Origin: Rhodocyclaceae bacterium
Lineage (GTDB): Bacteria > Pseudomonadota > Gammaproteobacteria > Burkholderiales > CAIKXV01
NCBI GenBank assembly: GCA_020248265.1
Contig: JADCHX010000021.1
Coordinates: forward strand, 1 to 64,000
Length of the DNA: 64,000 nucleotides
Direction of reading: 5' to 3'
In this document: in pieces, positions 28,457 through 37,179 of the stretch
Layout: each line of letters starts with the position of its first letter
Numbering within the stretch: position 1 is the first letter of the stretch
Notes under the pieces: generated by a model
Seen by the model: only the letters and a program-made list of their open reading frames with translations
Database searches by the model: none
Told to the model about the DNA's origin: nothing
Made by a program: the position numbers and the translations under genes

Positions 28457-28704
28457 TTGCCGTTGCCGCTCTTCTCCGCCCTGCGCACGCGCTGTCGAAG
28501 CGAGTCAAAGTAAGCCTCATCGGCGGGGCGGCTCGATTCTCTGGTCGTTGCCGACAGCAGCATTCCGCGAAGCTTCTGCCGATCCTGATCCTTGCGGATC
28601 AGGTCGCGCACGTACTCGCTGCTGGTGCCATAACCACGTTCCGTGACCTGTTCATCGACGAAGGACTTGAGGGTCTCGGGAAGGGAGATGTTCATCGTGC
28701 TCAT
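28453..28704 (-). CDS. parD: ParD-type antitoxin
   Basis: An 83-residue ribbon-helix-helix protein: MNISLPETLKSFVDEQVTERGYGTSSEYVRDLIRKDQ is the classic ParD dimer domain. The tail DEAYFDSLRQRVRRAE binds the toxin. Directly upstream, TTGCCAA occurs twice with a 10-bp period (28729-28723 and 28739-28733, minus strand), likely the antitoxin operator overlapping the -35 region. It is coupled to parE. Confidence 0.9.
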   Translation of the reverse strand: MSTMNISLPETLKSFVDEQVTERGYGTSSEYVRDLIRKDQDRQKLRGMLLSATTRESSRPADEAYFDSLRQRVRRAEKSGNGK

Positions 28705-28801
28705 GGAACGAGACTAGCCTTGTTGGCAAAATTTGGCAAGAATCGCCTGCCTGCCGTTACTGTCCGGCGCTATCATCCGTTACGGCAAGGCCATCGGCAC
28801 C

Positions 28802-28840
28802 AGTGACCCGCGAGACTGACCCGCGGAACTGACCCGTGAC
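28802..28840. repeat. Three tandem 13-bp repeats upstream of the GHL6-like gene
   Basis: Units at 28802-28814, 28815-28827 and 28828-28840 share the core TGACCCG at the same phase (AGTGACCCGCGAG, ACTGACCCGCGGA, ACTGACCCGTGAC). They end 37 bp before the start codon at 28878. Regularly phased sites like these may bind a regulator; simple repeat slippage is the alternative. Confidence 0.5.
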
Positions 28841-28877
28841 ACGCAGCGGCCAGGCCGGCCACCCCCGGAGAGACGGC

Positions 28878-31019
28878 ATGACCGAACAGGCAAGACCCTG
28901 GTGGCAGGGACCCAACCGGGTGCTGCTGATCAACCTGCGCGAAGGCGACGAGCCGCGCATCGATGCGGAGGCGCTGGTCGCCGACGCGAAGCAGTTCTCC
29001 GCGACGGCGTTCTGCATCAGCGGCGGCGGCATCGTCGCGTTCTACCAGACGCAGATCGACGGCCACCGCATCAGCAGCGGACTCGGCTCGCGCGACCTGC
29101 TCGACGAGATCGTACCGGTCGCGCACCGCGAGGGCATGCATGTGCTGGCTCGCATCGACCCGAGCTGCGCGCCGAAGGCGCTGGCCGAGACTCATCCCGA
29201 GTGGTTCACCCGCGACCGGGACGGCAACCTGTGCGAAGTCAGCGACCATTACGTGACCTGCCCGAGCGGTACCTACTACCGCAGCCGCATGGCCGAGGTC
29301 GTGACCGAGATCCTGACCCGTTATCCGGTCGATGGCATCTGGAACAACGCGGGCAAGTTCGGGGCGTGGGATACGACGGTCTGCCATTGCGACTCCTGCC
29401 AGGCCTCGTTCCGCGCGCATGCCGGCGAGGCGATCCCGCTCGAGGAAGACTGGGAGAACCCCGTCTGGCGTACGTTCAACGAATGGCGCTACCAGCAGAT
29501 CGCCGACTGGGTGAAGCTGATGCATGGCGCGATCCATGCGGCCAATCCGAAGGCGATCTTCATCTCGGCGGTGCAGCTGATGGAGTCGCTCGAGACCATC
29601 CAGATCGGTGGTTGGGACATCGACTACTGGCTCGACGGCCAGGACGTGCTGACCTTCGAATGCCAGCGGCGCAATACCGCGCCCTGGTGGCCGGGCATCC
29701 AGGCGAAGTACCTCGCCTCGCTCGGACCCGACCGGCCACGCTGGATGACGGTGAGCTACTTCTATCCGTGGTGGCGACTGTCGGCGACCCCCGAGGCGGA
29801 GAACCGGGCGTGGATCGCGCAGCAGTTCGCCAACGGTGTGTCGAGCTGGCTGCACATCAACGGCGGCTATTCGCCGCTGTTCGACCGCCGCTCGCTCGCG
29901 CCGATGCGCGAGGTGTTCGCCCGGCTGGCGCGCTGGGAAGGCTACTTCGACGGTGCGCGCTCGGCCGCGCAGGTGGCGGTGGTGTTCTCCCGCTACACGC
30001 AGGACAACTACGGCCGAGACAAGCCCGGTGCGCGCTATTTCGATCCGGTGCGCGGCACCTACTGCGCGCTGCAGGAGGCGCACATCCCGTTCGACATGCT
30101 GTCGGACAAGTTCCTGGATGCCGCGACGCTCGCCCGCTATCGTGCGCTCGTGCTGCCGAACGCGGCCTGCCTGAGCGATGCGGCGATCGACCTGCTCGTC
30201 GAGTGGGTGAAGGGCGGCGGATCGCTGGTCTGCAGCTTCGAGACCGGACGCTACGATGCCCGGGGCGAACCGGCGCACCGGCCCGCGCTCGATGCGCTGC
30301 TCGGTGCGCGGCGCACCGGGGTGCGGCGCGACCTGAAGTCTTCGTACGCGAAGCTGGAGCGCCGGGACGATCCGCTGCTCGATGGCATCGGCGACACCGA
30401 CCTGCTGCCCAACGATGGCGCGCTGGTGGAACTGGAAGTCGACCCGGCCGCCGGGCGCGAAGTGCCGCTGACGCTGATCCCGCCGGTGATCGCGCACTCG
30501 GGGGCGACGATCAGCATCCCCGAGTACAGTGCCATCGGCAGCGGCACCGACATCCCGGTCGCGCTGCGCGGCAGCTTCGGTGCCGGACGGGTGGTGTACT
30601 TCGCCAACCAGGTCGATGCGCTGTTCTATCACTACGGCTTTCCGGACCTCGGCCGGGTGCTGGCCAATGGCGTGTCGTGGGCGATCGGCGAACCGCGCGA
30701 GGTGTTCATCGACGCCCCCGACCATGTCGACGCGACGCACATGCGGCAAGCGACACCGGGCGGGCGCCGCGACCTGGTGCACCTGGTGAACTTCCCGGTG
30801 GGCAAGCACCTGAATACCGGCTGGCGGCATCCGGGCACCGCCATCCATCCGGTGTCGGGTATCGTGGTGTCGCTGCGCTGCGACGGTGGCGAGCCGCCGC
30901 ACGCGGTGCGCCTGGCTTCGAGCGAGACGGCGCTGGTTCCGGTGATGCGCGCCGGGCGCGCCGAAGTGGTGGTGGACCGCCTCGACGACCACGAGATCGT
31001 CGTGTTCGAGTTCGATTAG
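28878..31019 (+). CDS. Glycosyl-hydrolase-like protein (GHL6/beta-galactosidase trimerisation type)
   Basis: A 713-residue protein resembling hypothetical glycosyl hydrolase family 6 (GHL6). The N-terminal TIM-barrel part includes GMHVLARIDPSCAPKA, YPVDGIWNNAGKFGAW and a CHCDSCQ cluster. A middle Rossmann-like part (YRALVLPNAACLSDAAIDLLVEWVKGGG) matches the trimerisation domain of family 42 beta-galactosidases. No signal peptide is seen, so it is cytoplasmic. The substrate is unknown. A Bug gene follows 25 bp downstream and may supply a sugar acid. Confidence 0.72.
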   Translation: MTEQARPWWQGPNRVLLINLREGDEPRIDAEALVADAKQFSATAFCISGGGIVAFYQTQIDGHRISSGLGSRDLLDEIVPVAHREGMHVLARIDPSCAPKALAETHPEWFTRDRDGNLCEVSDHYVTCPSGTYYRSRMAEVVTEILTRYPVDGIWNNAGKFGAWDTTVCHCDSCQASFRAHAGEAIPLEEDWENPVWRTFNEWRYQQIADWVKLMHGAIHAANPKAIFISAVQLMESLETIQIGGWDIDYWLDGQDVLTFECQRRNTAPWWPGIQAKYLASLGPDRPRWMTVSYFYPWWRLSATPEAENRAWIAQQFANGVSSWLHINGGYSPLFDRRSLAPMREVFARLARWEGYFDGARSAAQVAVVFSRYTQDNYGRDKPGARYFDPVRGTYCALQEAHIPFDMLSDKFLDAATLARYRALVLPNAACLSDAAIDLLVEWVKGGGSLVCSFETGRYDARGEPAHRPALDALLGARRTGVRRDLKSSYAKLERRDDPLLDGIGDTDLLPNDGALVELEVDPAAGREVPLTLIPPVIAHSGATISIPEYSAIGSGTDIPVALRGSFGAGRVVYFANQVDALFYHYGFPDLGRVLANGVSWAIGEPREVFIDAPDHVDATHMRQATPGGRRDLVHLVNFPVGKHLNTGWRHPGTAIHPVSGIVVSLRCDGGEPPHAVRLASSETALVPVMRAGRAEVVVDRLDDHEIVVFEFD

Positions 31020-31044
31020 CGATGGAACCTGCAGCGAGGCAAGG

Positions 31045-32091
31045 ATGAACGGAATGAACTCTTCGATGAAGCATCATGTGATGCAGGTGCAGGCTGGCCC
31101 TGACGGCTCTGACGGCCGGCGGTTCCGTGCAACGGTGGCCGCGGGCTGTGTTGCGCTGTCGTTCCCGGCGCTGGAGGCATTGGCGCAGTCCGGCCAGTAT
31201 CCGACGCGCCCGATCCGGATGATCGTGCCGCTGCCTGCCGGCGGGCCGACCGACATCCTCGCCCGCCTCGTCGCCACGCCGCTGCAGGAGCGGCTCGGCC
31301 AGCCGGTCGTGGTCGACAACCGTCCCGGGGCGAGCGGCAACATCGGCGCCGACCTCGCGGCCAAGGCCGCGCCCGACGGGCATACGCTGTTCGCCGGCAC
31401 CTCGGGCCCGCTTGCCAACAACGTGAGTCTGTTTGCCAAGCTGCCCTACGATCCGATACGCGACTTCGCGCCGATCGCACTGGTCGCGACTGCCCCCTTC
31501 GTGCTGGCGGTGAACCCGTCGGTGCCAGTCACGTCGGTGAAGGAGTTCATCGCATACGCCAAGGCGCGTCCGGGCAAGCTCAACTACGGCGCGGTGCCTG
31601 GCGCGGCGGCGCACCTGGCGACCGAGATGTTCCGCACGCTCGCCGGCATCGACGCGGTGCATGTGCCGTACAAGGGCGCGGGCCCGGCCACGACCGACGT
31701 GATCGCCGGGCAGATCCAGTTCACGTTCGCATCCACGCCCGGTGCGATCCCGTTCGTGAAGGCCGGCAAGCTGCGCGCGCTGGGCGTGACCAGCCCGAAG
31801 CGGGTGTCCGGTGCGCCTGACCTGCCGACCATCGCCGAAGGCGGCGGCCCGGCGATGTCGGCGCAGGTCTGGTACGGCGTGGTGGCACCCGCGCGCACGC
31901 CGCGCGAGATCGTGCAGCGGCTGTATGGCGAGATCGAGCAGATCGTGAAGCTGCCGGCCACGCGCGAGCGGATGCTGCAGAACGATTTCGAGCCGGCCAT
32001 CCTCGACCCGCAAGCGTTCGGCGCATTCATCAAGTCCGAGATCGCCACCTGGGCCAAGGTGGTGAAGGCGGCGGGCATCAAGGCGGAATGA
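31045..32091 (+). CDS. Bug-family substrate-binding protein
   Basis: A 348-residue protein with an unusually long N-terminal region before the hydrophobic stretch (VAAGCVALSFPALEALAQS). Landmarks: RPIRMIVPLPAGGPTDILAR, DNRPGASGNIGADL, PDGHTLFA, HVPYKGAGPA and APDLPTIAEGGG. The motif around SAQVWYGVVAPARTP replaces the usual GLFAPAGTP. It is 25 bp from the hydrolase-like gene and probably co-transcribed with it. Confidence 0.9.
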   Translation: MNGMNSSMKHHVMQVQAGPDGSDGRRFRATVAAGCVALSFPALEALAQSGQYPTRPIRMIVPLPAGGPTDILARLVATPLQERLGQPVVVDNRPGASGNIGADLAAKAAPDGHTLFAGTSGPLANNVSLFAKLPYDPIRDFAPIALVATAPFVLAVNPSVPVTSVKEFIAYAKARPGKLNYGAVPGAAAHLATEMFRTLAGIDAVHVPYKGAGPATTDVIAGQIQFTFASTPGAIPFVKAGKLRALGVTSPKRVSGAPDLPTIAEGGGPAMSAQVWYGVVAPARTPREIVQRLYGEIEQIVKLPATRERMLQNDFEPAILDPQAFGAFIKSEIATWAKVVKAAGIKAE

Positions 32092-32110
32092 CCGACAAGG
32101 GACCATCGAC

Positions 32111-32494
32111 ATGCCAATCAGCTGGTTGACCGTACTACAGGCGGTGCCTTGGTCCGACGTGATCCGCAATGCGCCGAAGGTCGCCGAGGGCGCGAAGAAG
32201 CTCTGGAGCAGCGTCGCCGGCCAGCCTGCGCAGGCACCGCTGGATGCCGGGGCGCTGGCCCGGGCGCGCGACGACAGGTCGCCGGAAGCGTTCCAGGCGC
32301 GCATCGACGCACTCGATGCGACGGTGGCCGACCTGCACAGCCAGTTGCTGGCGTCGGCCGAACTGATCCGTGAGCTGGCCGAGCAGAACACGCAGATGGT
32401 CCGGCGCGTCGAACTCAACCGGGTGCGCGCGGTCCGGCTGAGCTGGGCGCTCGCAGTGGTTGCCCTGGTGGCGGTCGCCGGCGTGATCTGGTGA
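32111..32494 (+). CDS. Coiled-coil tail-anchored membrane protein, unknown function
   Basis: A 127-residue protein. Residues 55-100 (SPEAFQARIDALDATVADLHSQ onward) form a clear heptad-type coiled coil, and the last 20 residues (LSWALAVVALVAVAGVIW) form one transmembrane helix ending at the C-terminus. The architecture is like small conserved proteobacterial tail-anchored proteins of unknown role. It follows a Bug gene by 19 bp on the same strand. Confidence 0.7.
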   Translation: MPISWLTVLQAVPWSDVIRNAPKVAEGAKKLWSSVAGQPAQAPLDAGALARARDDRSPEAFQARIDALDATVADLHSQLLASAELIRELAEQNTQMVRRVELNRVRAVRLSWALAVVALVAVAGVIW

Positions 32495-32507
32495 TGCGCC
32501 GGCCAGC

Positions 32508-33320
32508 CTAGCGCAGGTTGTTCCGCAGCACCACCAGCCAGGGCCGGCCGGCGGTCGGCCGCAGCCGCCCGTCTGCATCGAGCGGCACGTCGGTCCAGGT
32601 GACCGCATCGCGAACGTTGCCGCCGATCGCGCCGAGCCGCCCCGGGGACACGCGGACCACCAGGTCGCAGTGGTAGGTGCCGCGGCTGGCGTCGCTGGCA
32701 AGCTGGGCAAAGGTGGTGACCACGCCGGCCGTCCATGAGCGCGTCGCGCAGATCAGGTCGCCGACCCGGGGCGCGGCGCGGGTCGCATCCAGCGCCTCGA
32801 AGCCGGACGGGTCGGGGAAGTCGTGCGCGCGCTTGATGTAGTCCCAGTGCCGGGCGCTGGGCGGAAACACCTCGCGCGGGACGCCGGCCGCGTGCATCAG
32901 GAACGAGATGAATACCGCGGACCACGGGGTCAGCGATCCGTCCGCGAGCAGCGCTCGCTGCGGCGCGAAGTCGCTGCCGCGAAGGACGAACCAGTACATC
33001 AGCACGCGGCTGGTGTAGTCGGGCTCATATTCGTTGCGCGGCACCGTCGATGTGGTCGAGGCTGAAGGATCCGGGCGACCGAGGGTCCTGCCGGACGCGT
33101 CGATGCGTGGCCGTCCCCACAGGGTCCACTCCTGCAGCGCGAGGGTCACCAGCCGCTGGCGCCGGTCCTGGATCTCGATCGGACCGGCCGCCGCCTTCGG
33201 CGCGCCGCGATCGACGGTCGCGCATCCGCACAGCGCGAGCAGGCCGAGGAGGGTGGCCAGGCGTGCGGCGCGTCCGCCGCTGCGGCCGTTCCAGTGGAGA
33301 GGCACGTGACGCGTCTTCAT
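32508..33320 (-). CDS. DUF2272 domain lipoprotein
   Basis: A 270-residue protein with a lipoprotein signal: hydrophobic stretch LATLLGLLALCGCATV containing a lipobox before Cys. The body matches DUF2272: LALQEWTLWGRPRID, then TPWSAVFISFLMHAAGVP, DYIKRAH and PRVGDLICATR. The W-SA-F-S pattern with later Cys and His (GTYHCDLVV) looks like an NlpC/P60 or CHAP-type Cys-His hydrolase fold, so a cell-wall-related activity is possible. It is divergent from an SDR gene. Confidence 0.78.
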   Translation of the reverse strand: MKTRHVPLHWNGRSGGRAARLATLLGLLALCGCATVDRGAPKAAAGPIEIQDRRQRLVTLALQEWTLWGRPRIDASGRTLGRPDPSASTTSTVPRNEYEPDYTSRVLMYWFVLRGSDFAPQRALLADGSLTPWSAVFISFLMHAAGVPREVFPPSARHWDYIKRAHDFPDPSGFEALDATRAAPRVGDLICATRSWTAGVVTTFAQLASDASRGTYHCDLVVRVSPGRLGAIGGNVRDAVTWTDVPLDADGRLRPTAGRPWLVVLRNNLR

Positions 33321-33400
33321 CGCCGAAAGTCTAGCATCGGTCCCGGCGGGGGCTGCGCGTAGAATCCGCGGCTTCCTTTCACGCGTTTGCCGGAGTCGTC

Positions 33401-34207
33401 ATGGCCAGGATGTCGGGCAAGGTTGCCTTCCTCACAGGCGCAGGTGCCGGCATTGCCCGTGCGACCGCGCGTGCGTTCGCGCGCGAAGGAGCAAAGGTCG
33501 CGCTGTTCGAACTGAACGAAGAAGCCGGCCGTTCCGCCGAGGCGCAGATCCGTGCCGAAGGCGGCGAGGCGCTGTTCATCCGCACCGACGTGACCGACGA
33601 CGCGCAGGTGAAGCATGCGGTCGAGCGTACGGTCGAGACGTTCGGCCGGCTCGACGTGATCATGAACTGCGCCGGCGGCTCGCTGCAGGAAGATCGTCCG
33701 GTGCACCTGATGGACATCGACACCTGGCACCGGACGATGGCGCTCAACCTGCTGCATCCGTTCCTGTGCTGCCGTCACGCCATCCCGCACATGATCGCGG
33801 CCGGCGGCGGATCGATCATCAACTTCTCTTCCCACCTCGGGCTGAAGGGCTCCGAGAAGCCGGCTTATGCGGCGGCCAAGGGCGGCATCATGTCGTTCAC
33901 GCAGACGCTGGCGGCGCAGTACGTCGGGTACGACATCCGCGCCAATGCGATCGCCCCGGCCATCGTGCGCACCGAGCGGTCGATCGCGCGCTGGGAGAAC
34001 AAGGACTGGCTGCTCTCCGACAACCCGTCGCCGGCGGCGAAGGCGCGCATCACCATGCAGAAGCTCTATCCGTTCTCGGTCGGCGAGCCGGAGCACATCG
34101 CGGCGATCGCCGTGTTCCTGGGTTCGGACGAGTCGCGCATGGTGAACGGCACGACGATCGCGGCCGATGGTGGGCGCTCGTCGTACCTGAAGGTGGCGGT
34201 GGACTGA
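33401..34207 (+). CDS. Short-chain dehydrogenase/reductase
   Basis: A 268-residue SDR with TGAGAGIARATARAFA (last glycine of TGxxxGIG is Ala), VIMNCAGG in place of NNAG, the Ser in IINFSSHLG and catalytic Tyr-Lys in YAAAKGG. The tail NGTTIAADGGRSSYL is typical. It is likely an NAD(P)-dependent oxidoreductase of unknown substrate. The two motif substitutions are conservative and also seen in active enzymes. It is a lone gene convergent with the ABC importer operon. Confidence 0.87.
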   Translation: MARMSGKVAFLTGAGAGIARATARAFAREGAKVALFELNEEAGRSAEAQIRAEGGEALFIRTDVTDDAQVKHAVERTVETFGRLDVIMNCAGGSLQEDRPVHLMDIDTWHRTMALNLLHPFLCCRHAIPHMIAAGGGSIINFSSHLGLKGSEKPAYAAAKGGIMSFTQTLAAQYVGYDIRANAIAPAIVRTERSIARWENKDWLLSDNPSPAAKARITMQKLYPFSVGEPEHIAAIAVFLGSDESRMVNGTTIAADGGRSSYLKVAVD

Positions 34208-34224
34208 CCCGGGCGCCGGGTCAG
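34204..34224. terminator. Hairpin between convergent SDR and ABC genes
   Basis: CTGACCCGG (34204-34212) and CCGGGTCAG (34216-34224) make a perfect 9-bp stem with a 3-nt loop, overlapping the SDR stop codon. No U-run; a terminator function is plausible by position. Confidence 0.4.
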
Positions 34225-34246
34225 TACAACACGTCAGTACGACACA

Positions 34247-35050
34247 TCAGGGCGCCGGGACTGCGACCCAGCGCGTGCCAGCGGTGCCGTCGGCGCCGGT
34301 GCGGCTGATCGGCTCGATGACGATCGCCTGTTCGAACACGGACTCGATCGCCGCATGCAGCGCGGGGTCTCCGGGGCTCCCGGCGGCGCGGATGCGTCCG
34401 TGGTCCATCACCACCACGCGGTCTGCGGCCAGCGCAAGCGTGAGGTCGTGCAGGACTGCAGCGACCGCCGCCTGCTGCCGCACCAGCCCCGTGATGCAGC
34501 AGAGCACCGCACGCTGGTGGGGCGCGTCGAGGTGGGTGGTCGGTTCGTCGAGCAGTACCACCGGCGCCTGCACCGCCAGCACCCTTGCCAGCAGCGCGCG
34601 CTGCCGCTCGCCACCGGAGAGTTCGTCCAGCCGGCGCCCGGCGAAGGCCGTCGCACCGGCCGCCTCGAGCGCGAGGTCGACCGCGCGCTGGTCATCGGCC
34701 CCGGGGGTGCCGAACAGCCCGTGGTGAGGTAGCCGCCCCAGCGCGACGATCTCGCGTACCGCCAGTTCGCCGTCGGCCTCGCCCTGCTGCGCGAGCCAGG
34801 CAACGCGCCGCGCGCGTTCGCGTGCGGCGAGTGTCTCGATGCGGTCGCCGCCGACCGTTACCTGTCCATGGTCGGGACGGCGCAGGCCGGCCAGCACCGA
34901 CAGCAGCGTGCTCTTGCCGGCGCCGTTCGGACCGACGATCGCAGTCCAGCACCCGGCGGGAAGCGCGAGCGACACCTCGTCGAGCACGCGCAGGCCGCCG
35001 AGGGTGACGCCGATACCCTGGGCCTGCAGGGGCGGCGCCGTGCCGTTCAC
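34247..35050 (-). CDS. btuD: ABC transporter ATP-binding protein (BtuD/FecE type)
   Basis: A 267-residue ATPase: Walker A GPNGAGKST, Q-loop in RVAWLAQQGE, signature LSGGERQRALLARV, Walker B VVLLDEPT, D-loop HLDAPH and switch His in AVLHDLTLAL. It belongs to the iron-siderophore/cobalamin importer group. GTG 35050 overlaps the permease stop (GTGA) and has GGAGG five bases upstream. It powers the importer formed with the two upstream genes. Choice of B12 over siderophore rests on the binding protein and is moderate. Confidence 0.88.
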   Translation of the reverse strand: MNGTAPPLQAQGIGVTLGGLRVLDEVSLALPAGCWTAIVGPNGAGKSTLLSVLAGLRRPDHGQVTVGGDRIETLAARERARRVAWLAQQGEADGELAVREIVALGRLPHHGLFGTPGADDQRAVDLALEAAGATAFAGRRLDELSGGERQRALLARVLAVQAPVVLLDEPTTHLDAPHQRAVLCCITGLVRQQAAVAAVLHDLTLALAADRVVVMDHGRIRAAGSPGDPALHAAIESVFEQAIVIEPISRTGADGTAGTRWVAVPAP

Positions 35051-36051
35051 GCCTGCCTCCGGTGCAGCAGTGCCAGCAGGTAGATGCCGCCGAGCACCGC
35101 GGTCAGCACACCCACCGGCAGTTCCTGCGGCGCGACCAGGGTGCGCGCCGCGATGTCGCTGGCGAGCAGCAGCACGCCGCCGGCCATCGCCGACAGCGCG
35201 AGCTGCGGCCCGTGTGCGACGCTCAGGCAGCGGCGTACGAGGTGCGGTGCGACCAGTCCGACAAAGGCGATGAGCCCCGCCTGTGCGACGGCGGCACCGG
35301 TGGCCATGGCCATCGTGCCTACCAGCAGCAGGCGCACCTGCTGCAGCGGTACGCCGAGGCTCGCGGCACTGGCCTCGCCGAGCACCAGCGCGTCGAGCGC
35401 GCGCGACACCCGCAGCGCGGCCGGCAGTACCGCGGCCAGCACGGCGGCCAGCACGGCCGTGCTGGTCCATCCGAGGAAGCCGGTGCTGCCCAGCAGGAAG
35501 ATCTGCTTGCCGCGCATCGCCTCGGGGGAGGCGAGCGTCACCAGGTCGGACAGCGCGGTCAGCAGCACGCCGACCACCACGCCGCACAGCAGCAGCGACA
35601 TCGGCCGTGCGGCGCCGCGCGCCAGCAGCAACGTGAGCCCCACACCACAGAGGGCGCCTGCGAAGGCCGCGCCGACCAGGCCCGCCTGCAGCAATGCACC
35701 CGCCGCCGCCAGCCCGATCGACGCCCCGGCGGCACCCCCGGCGGCGAGCACCAGCACGACACCCAGGCCGGCACCGGCTGCGGACCCCAGCAGGTAGGGG
35801 TCTGCCAGCGGATTGCGGAACAGGCCCTGCGCCACGGCCCCGGCGAAACCCAGCAGCGCACCGGCGAGCCAGGCGCCGATCGAGCGCGGCGCACGGATCT
35901 CGCTCACCAGCGTCCATTCGTCCGCCCACGCCAGCGACCAGCCGTCGCTGCCGGCCGCGAGGCCGGCGAGCAGCAGCCCGGCACTGGCGGCCGTGAGCAG
36001 CAGCGCGAAGCGCAGCGTTGCGCCACCGTCGCGTGCTGTTGCCACCCTCAT
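35047..36051 (-). CDS. btuC: FecCD-family permease (BtuC type)
   Basis: A 334-residue inner-membrane protein with about ten hydrophobic helices. Family signatures include IRAPRSIGAWLAGALLGFAGAVAQGLFRNPLADPYLLG near the N-terminus, and the ATPase-contact region GEASAASLG followed by GLIAFVGLVAPHLVR. It forms the channel of a BtuCD-like importer. ATG 36051 overlaps the stop of the binding-protein gene (ATGA), so translation is coupled. Confidence 0.9.
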   Translation of the reverse strand: MRVATARDGGATLRFALLLTAASAGLLLAGLAAGSDGWSLAWADEWTLVSEIRAPRSIGAWLAGALLGFAGAVAQGLFRNPLADPYLLGSAAGAGLGVVLVLAAGGAAGASIGLAAAGALLQAGLVGAAFAGALCGVGLTLLLARGAARPMSLLLCGVVVGVLLTALSDLVTLASPEAMRGKQIFLLGSTGFLGWTSTAVLAAVLAAVLPAALRVSRALDALVLGEASAASLGVPLQQVRLLLVGTMAMATGAAVAQAGLIAFVGLVAPHLVRRCLSVAHGPQLALSAMAGGVLLLASDIAARTLVAPQELPVGVLTAVLGGIYLLALLHRRQA

Positions 36052-37007
36052 CGGCGCGCCTCGTCGAGCGCGCGCAGGCACTCGACCAGCAGGTCGGCGG
36101 CCTCGCCCAGTCTCGGACCGGGCCGCACCAGTGTGTCGTAGGCGTTCGGCAGGAACGCACACGTGCGGCGATCGCGCAGTGCGCTCAGCGCCGGCCAGCC
36201 CGGCCGCTTCGGCATCTCGCGCAGGGCTGCGTCGCTCGCGAAGATCACCTGCGGCTGCGCGCGCACGATGTACTCGGGGCTGAGCTTCGGGAACACGCCC
36301 ATCGATGCCGGCACGATATTGCCCATGCCCAGCCGTGCGAGCATGTCGCCGACGAACGAACCTGCGCCAGCCGCATGCGGCGCGGACGACACCTCGAAGT
36401 AGGTACGCTGTCCGCGCATCGATGGCGGCACGCGCCGCGCGGCTGCATCGATGCGCGCCGACAGCCTGTGCCATTCGGCTTGCCCGGCAGCGGGGTCGCC
36501 GAGTGCCATGGCCACCGTGTCGAGTACGCGCCGGATGTCGTCGAGCGTCTTCGGCTCGAGCGCCAGTGCCGGGATGCGCAGCGCGTCGAGCCGGTCGAGC
36601 ACCCGCGCCGACGAGGCGGCCAGCACGAGGTCCGGCTTCAACGCGACGATGCGTTCGACCTGCGCGTCTTCGAGGCCACCCAGCCTCGGCAGGCGCTCGA
36701 CCTGCGGCGGCCAGTTCGAAAACCGGTCGACGCCGACCAGCCGGTCGCAGCCCCCGAGGGCACAGACGGTCTCGGTCGATGACGGCAGCAGGCTGACGAT
36801 GCGCCGGGCCGGCGCGGCCAGGCGCACCGTGCGGCCGCGGTCGTCGACCAGGTCGATCGCCGCGGTGGTGGTGGCAGTGGTGGAGGCAGTCGCAGCGATC
36901 ATCGCTGGCTCGGCAGCCGCACATAGTCCTACTGCGGTGGTGGTGAGGATCGCGCCTGCCATCCGCACGCCTGCTGCCCGCATGCCTTTCGTCCACCCTC
37001 GCTGCAC
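36048..37007 (-). CDS. btuF: Periplasmic binding protein of BtuFCD-type importer
   Basis: A 319-residue class III binding protein. After the signal peptide comes IDLVDDRGRTVRLAAPARRIVSLLPSSTETVCALG, then DRLVGVDRFSNWP and GGLEDAQVERIVALKPDLVLA, close to cobalamin-binding BtuF. First gene of a three-gene operon with overlapping stops and starts. No cobalamin riboswitch could be recognised in the 170 bp upstream, so iron-siderophore or haem uptake remains possible. It is divergent from a Bug gene with a palindrome (37062-37071) between them. Confidence 0.85.
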   Translation of the reverse strand: MQRGWTKGMRAAGVRMAGAILTTTAVGLCAAAEPAMIAATASTTATTTAAIDLVDDRGRTVRLAAPARRIVSLLPSSTETVCALGGCDRLVGVDRFSNWPPQVERLPRLGGLEDAQVERIVALKPDLVLAASSARVLDRLDALRIPALALEPKTLDDIRRVLDTVAMALGDPAAGQAEWHRLSARIDAAARRVPPSMRGQRTYFEVSSAPHAAGAGSFVGDMLARLGMGNIVPASMGVFPKLSPEYIVRAQPQVIFASDAALREMPKRPGWPALSALRDRRTCAFLPNAYDTLVRPGPRLGEAADLLVECLRALDEARR

Positions 37008-37061
37008 AGTCGCCCCTCTGTTCGGCAGGCCGGGCGGTCCCGCAGCACCTGACGCGGGGCT

Positions 37062-37071
37062 AGGTTAACCT
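37062..37071. promoter_or_regulatory. AGGTTAACCT palindrome in divergent promoter region
   Basis: A perfect 10-bp palindrome, relatively AT-rich for its surroundings, 55 bp upstream of btuF and 109 bp upstream of the Bug gene. It is a candidate operator for one or both divergent units. Confidence 0.35.
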
Positions 37072-37179
37072 GCGTCCTCCGGCAGCGCAAACGCGCGCGC
37101 CCACGATCGAAGCATGGCCGGACGACGGTCCGATGCAGACGTACCGCTCGAGGCAAGACGGTGCGCAGGAGGAGCAGGG

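Noticed and set aside
28901-31048. A 715-codon plus-strand frame overlapping the GHL6-like gene
   Set aside because: Arg/Ala-rich alternative frame of a gene with clear family motifs in the other frame.
34204-34224. Strong rho-independent terminator
   Set aside because: Good stem but no U-run on either strand, so listed only as a terminator-like hairpin with low confidence.
37008-37179. Cobalamin riboswitch upstream of btuF
   Set aside because: No B12-box or the conserved cobalamin-element segments could be found on the minus strand; only a 10-bp palindrome is present.
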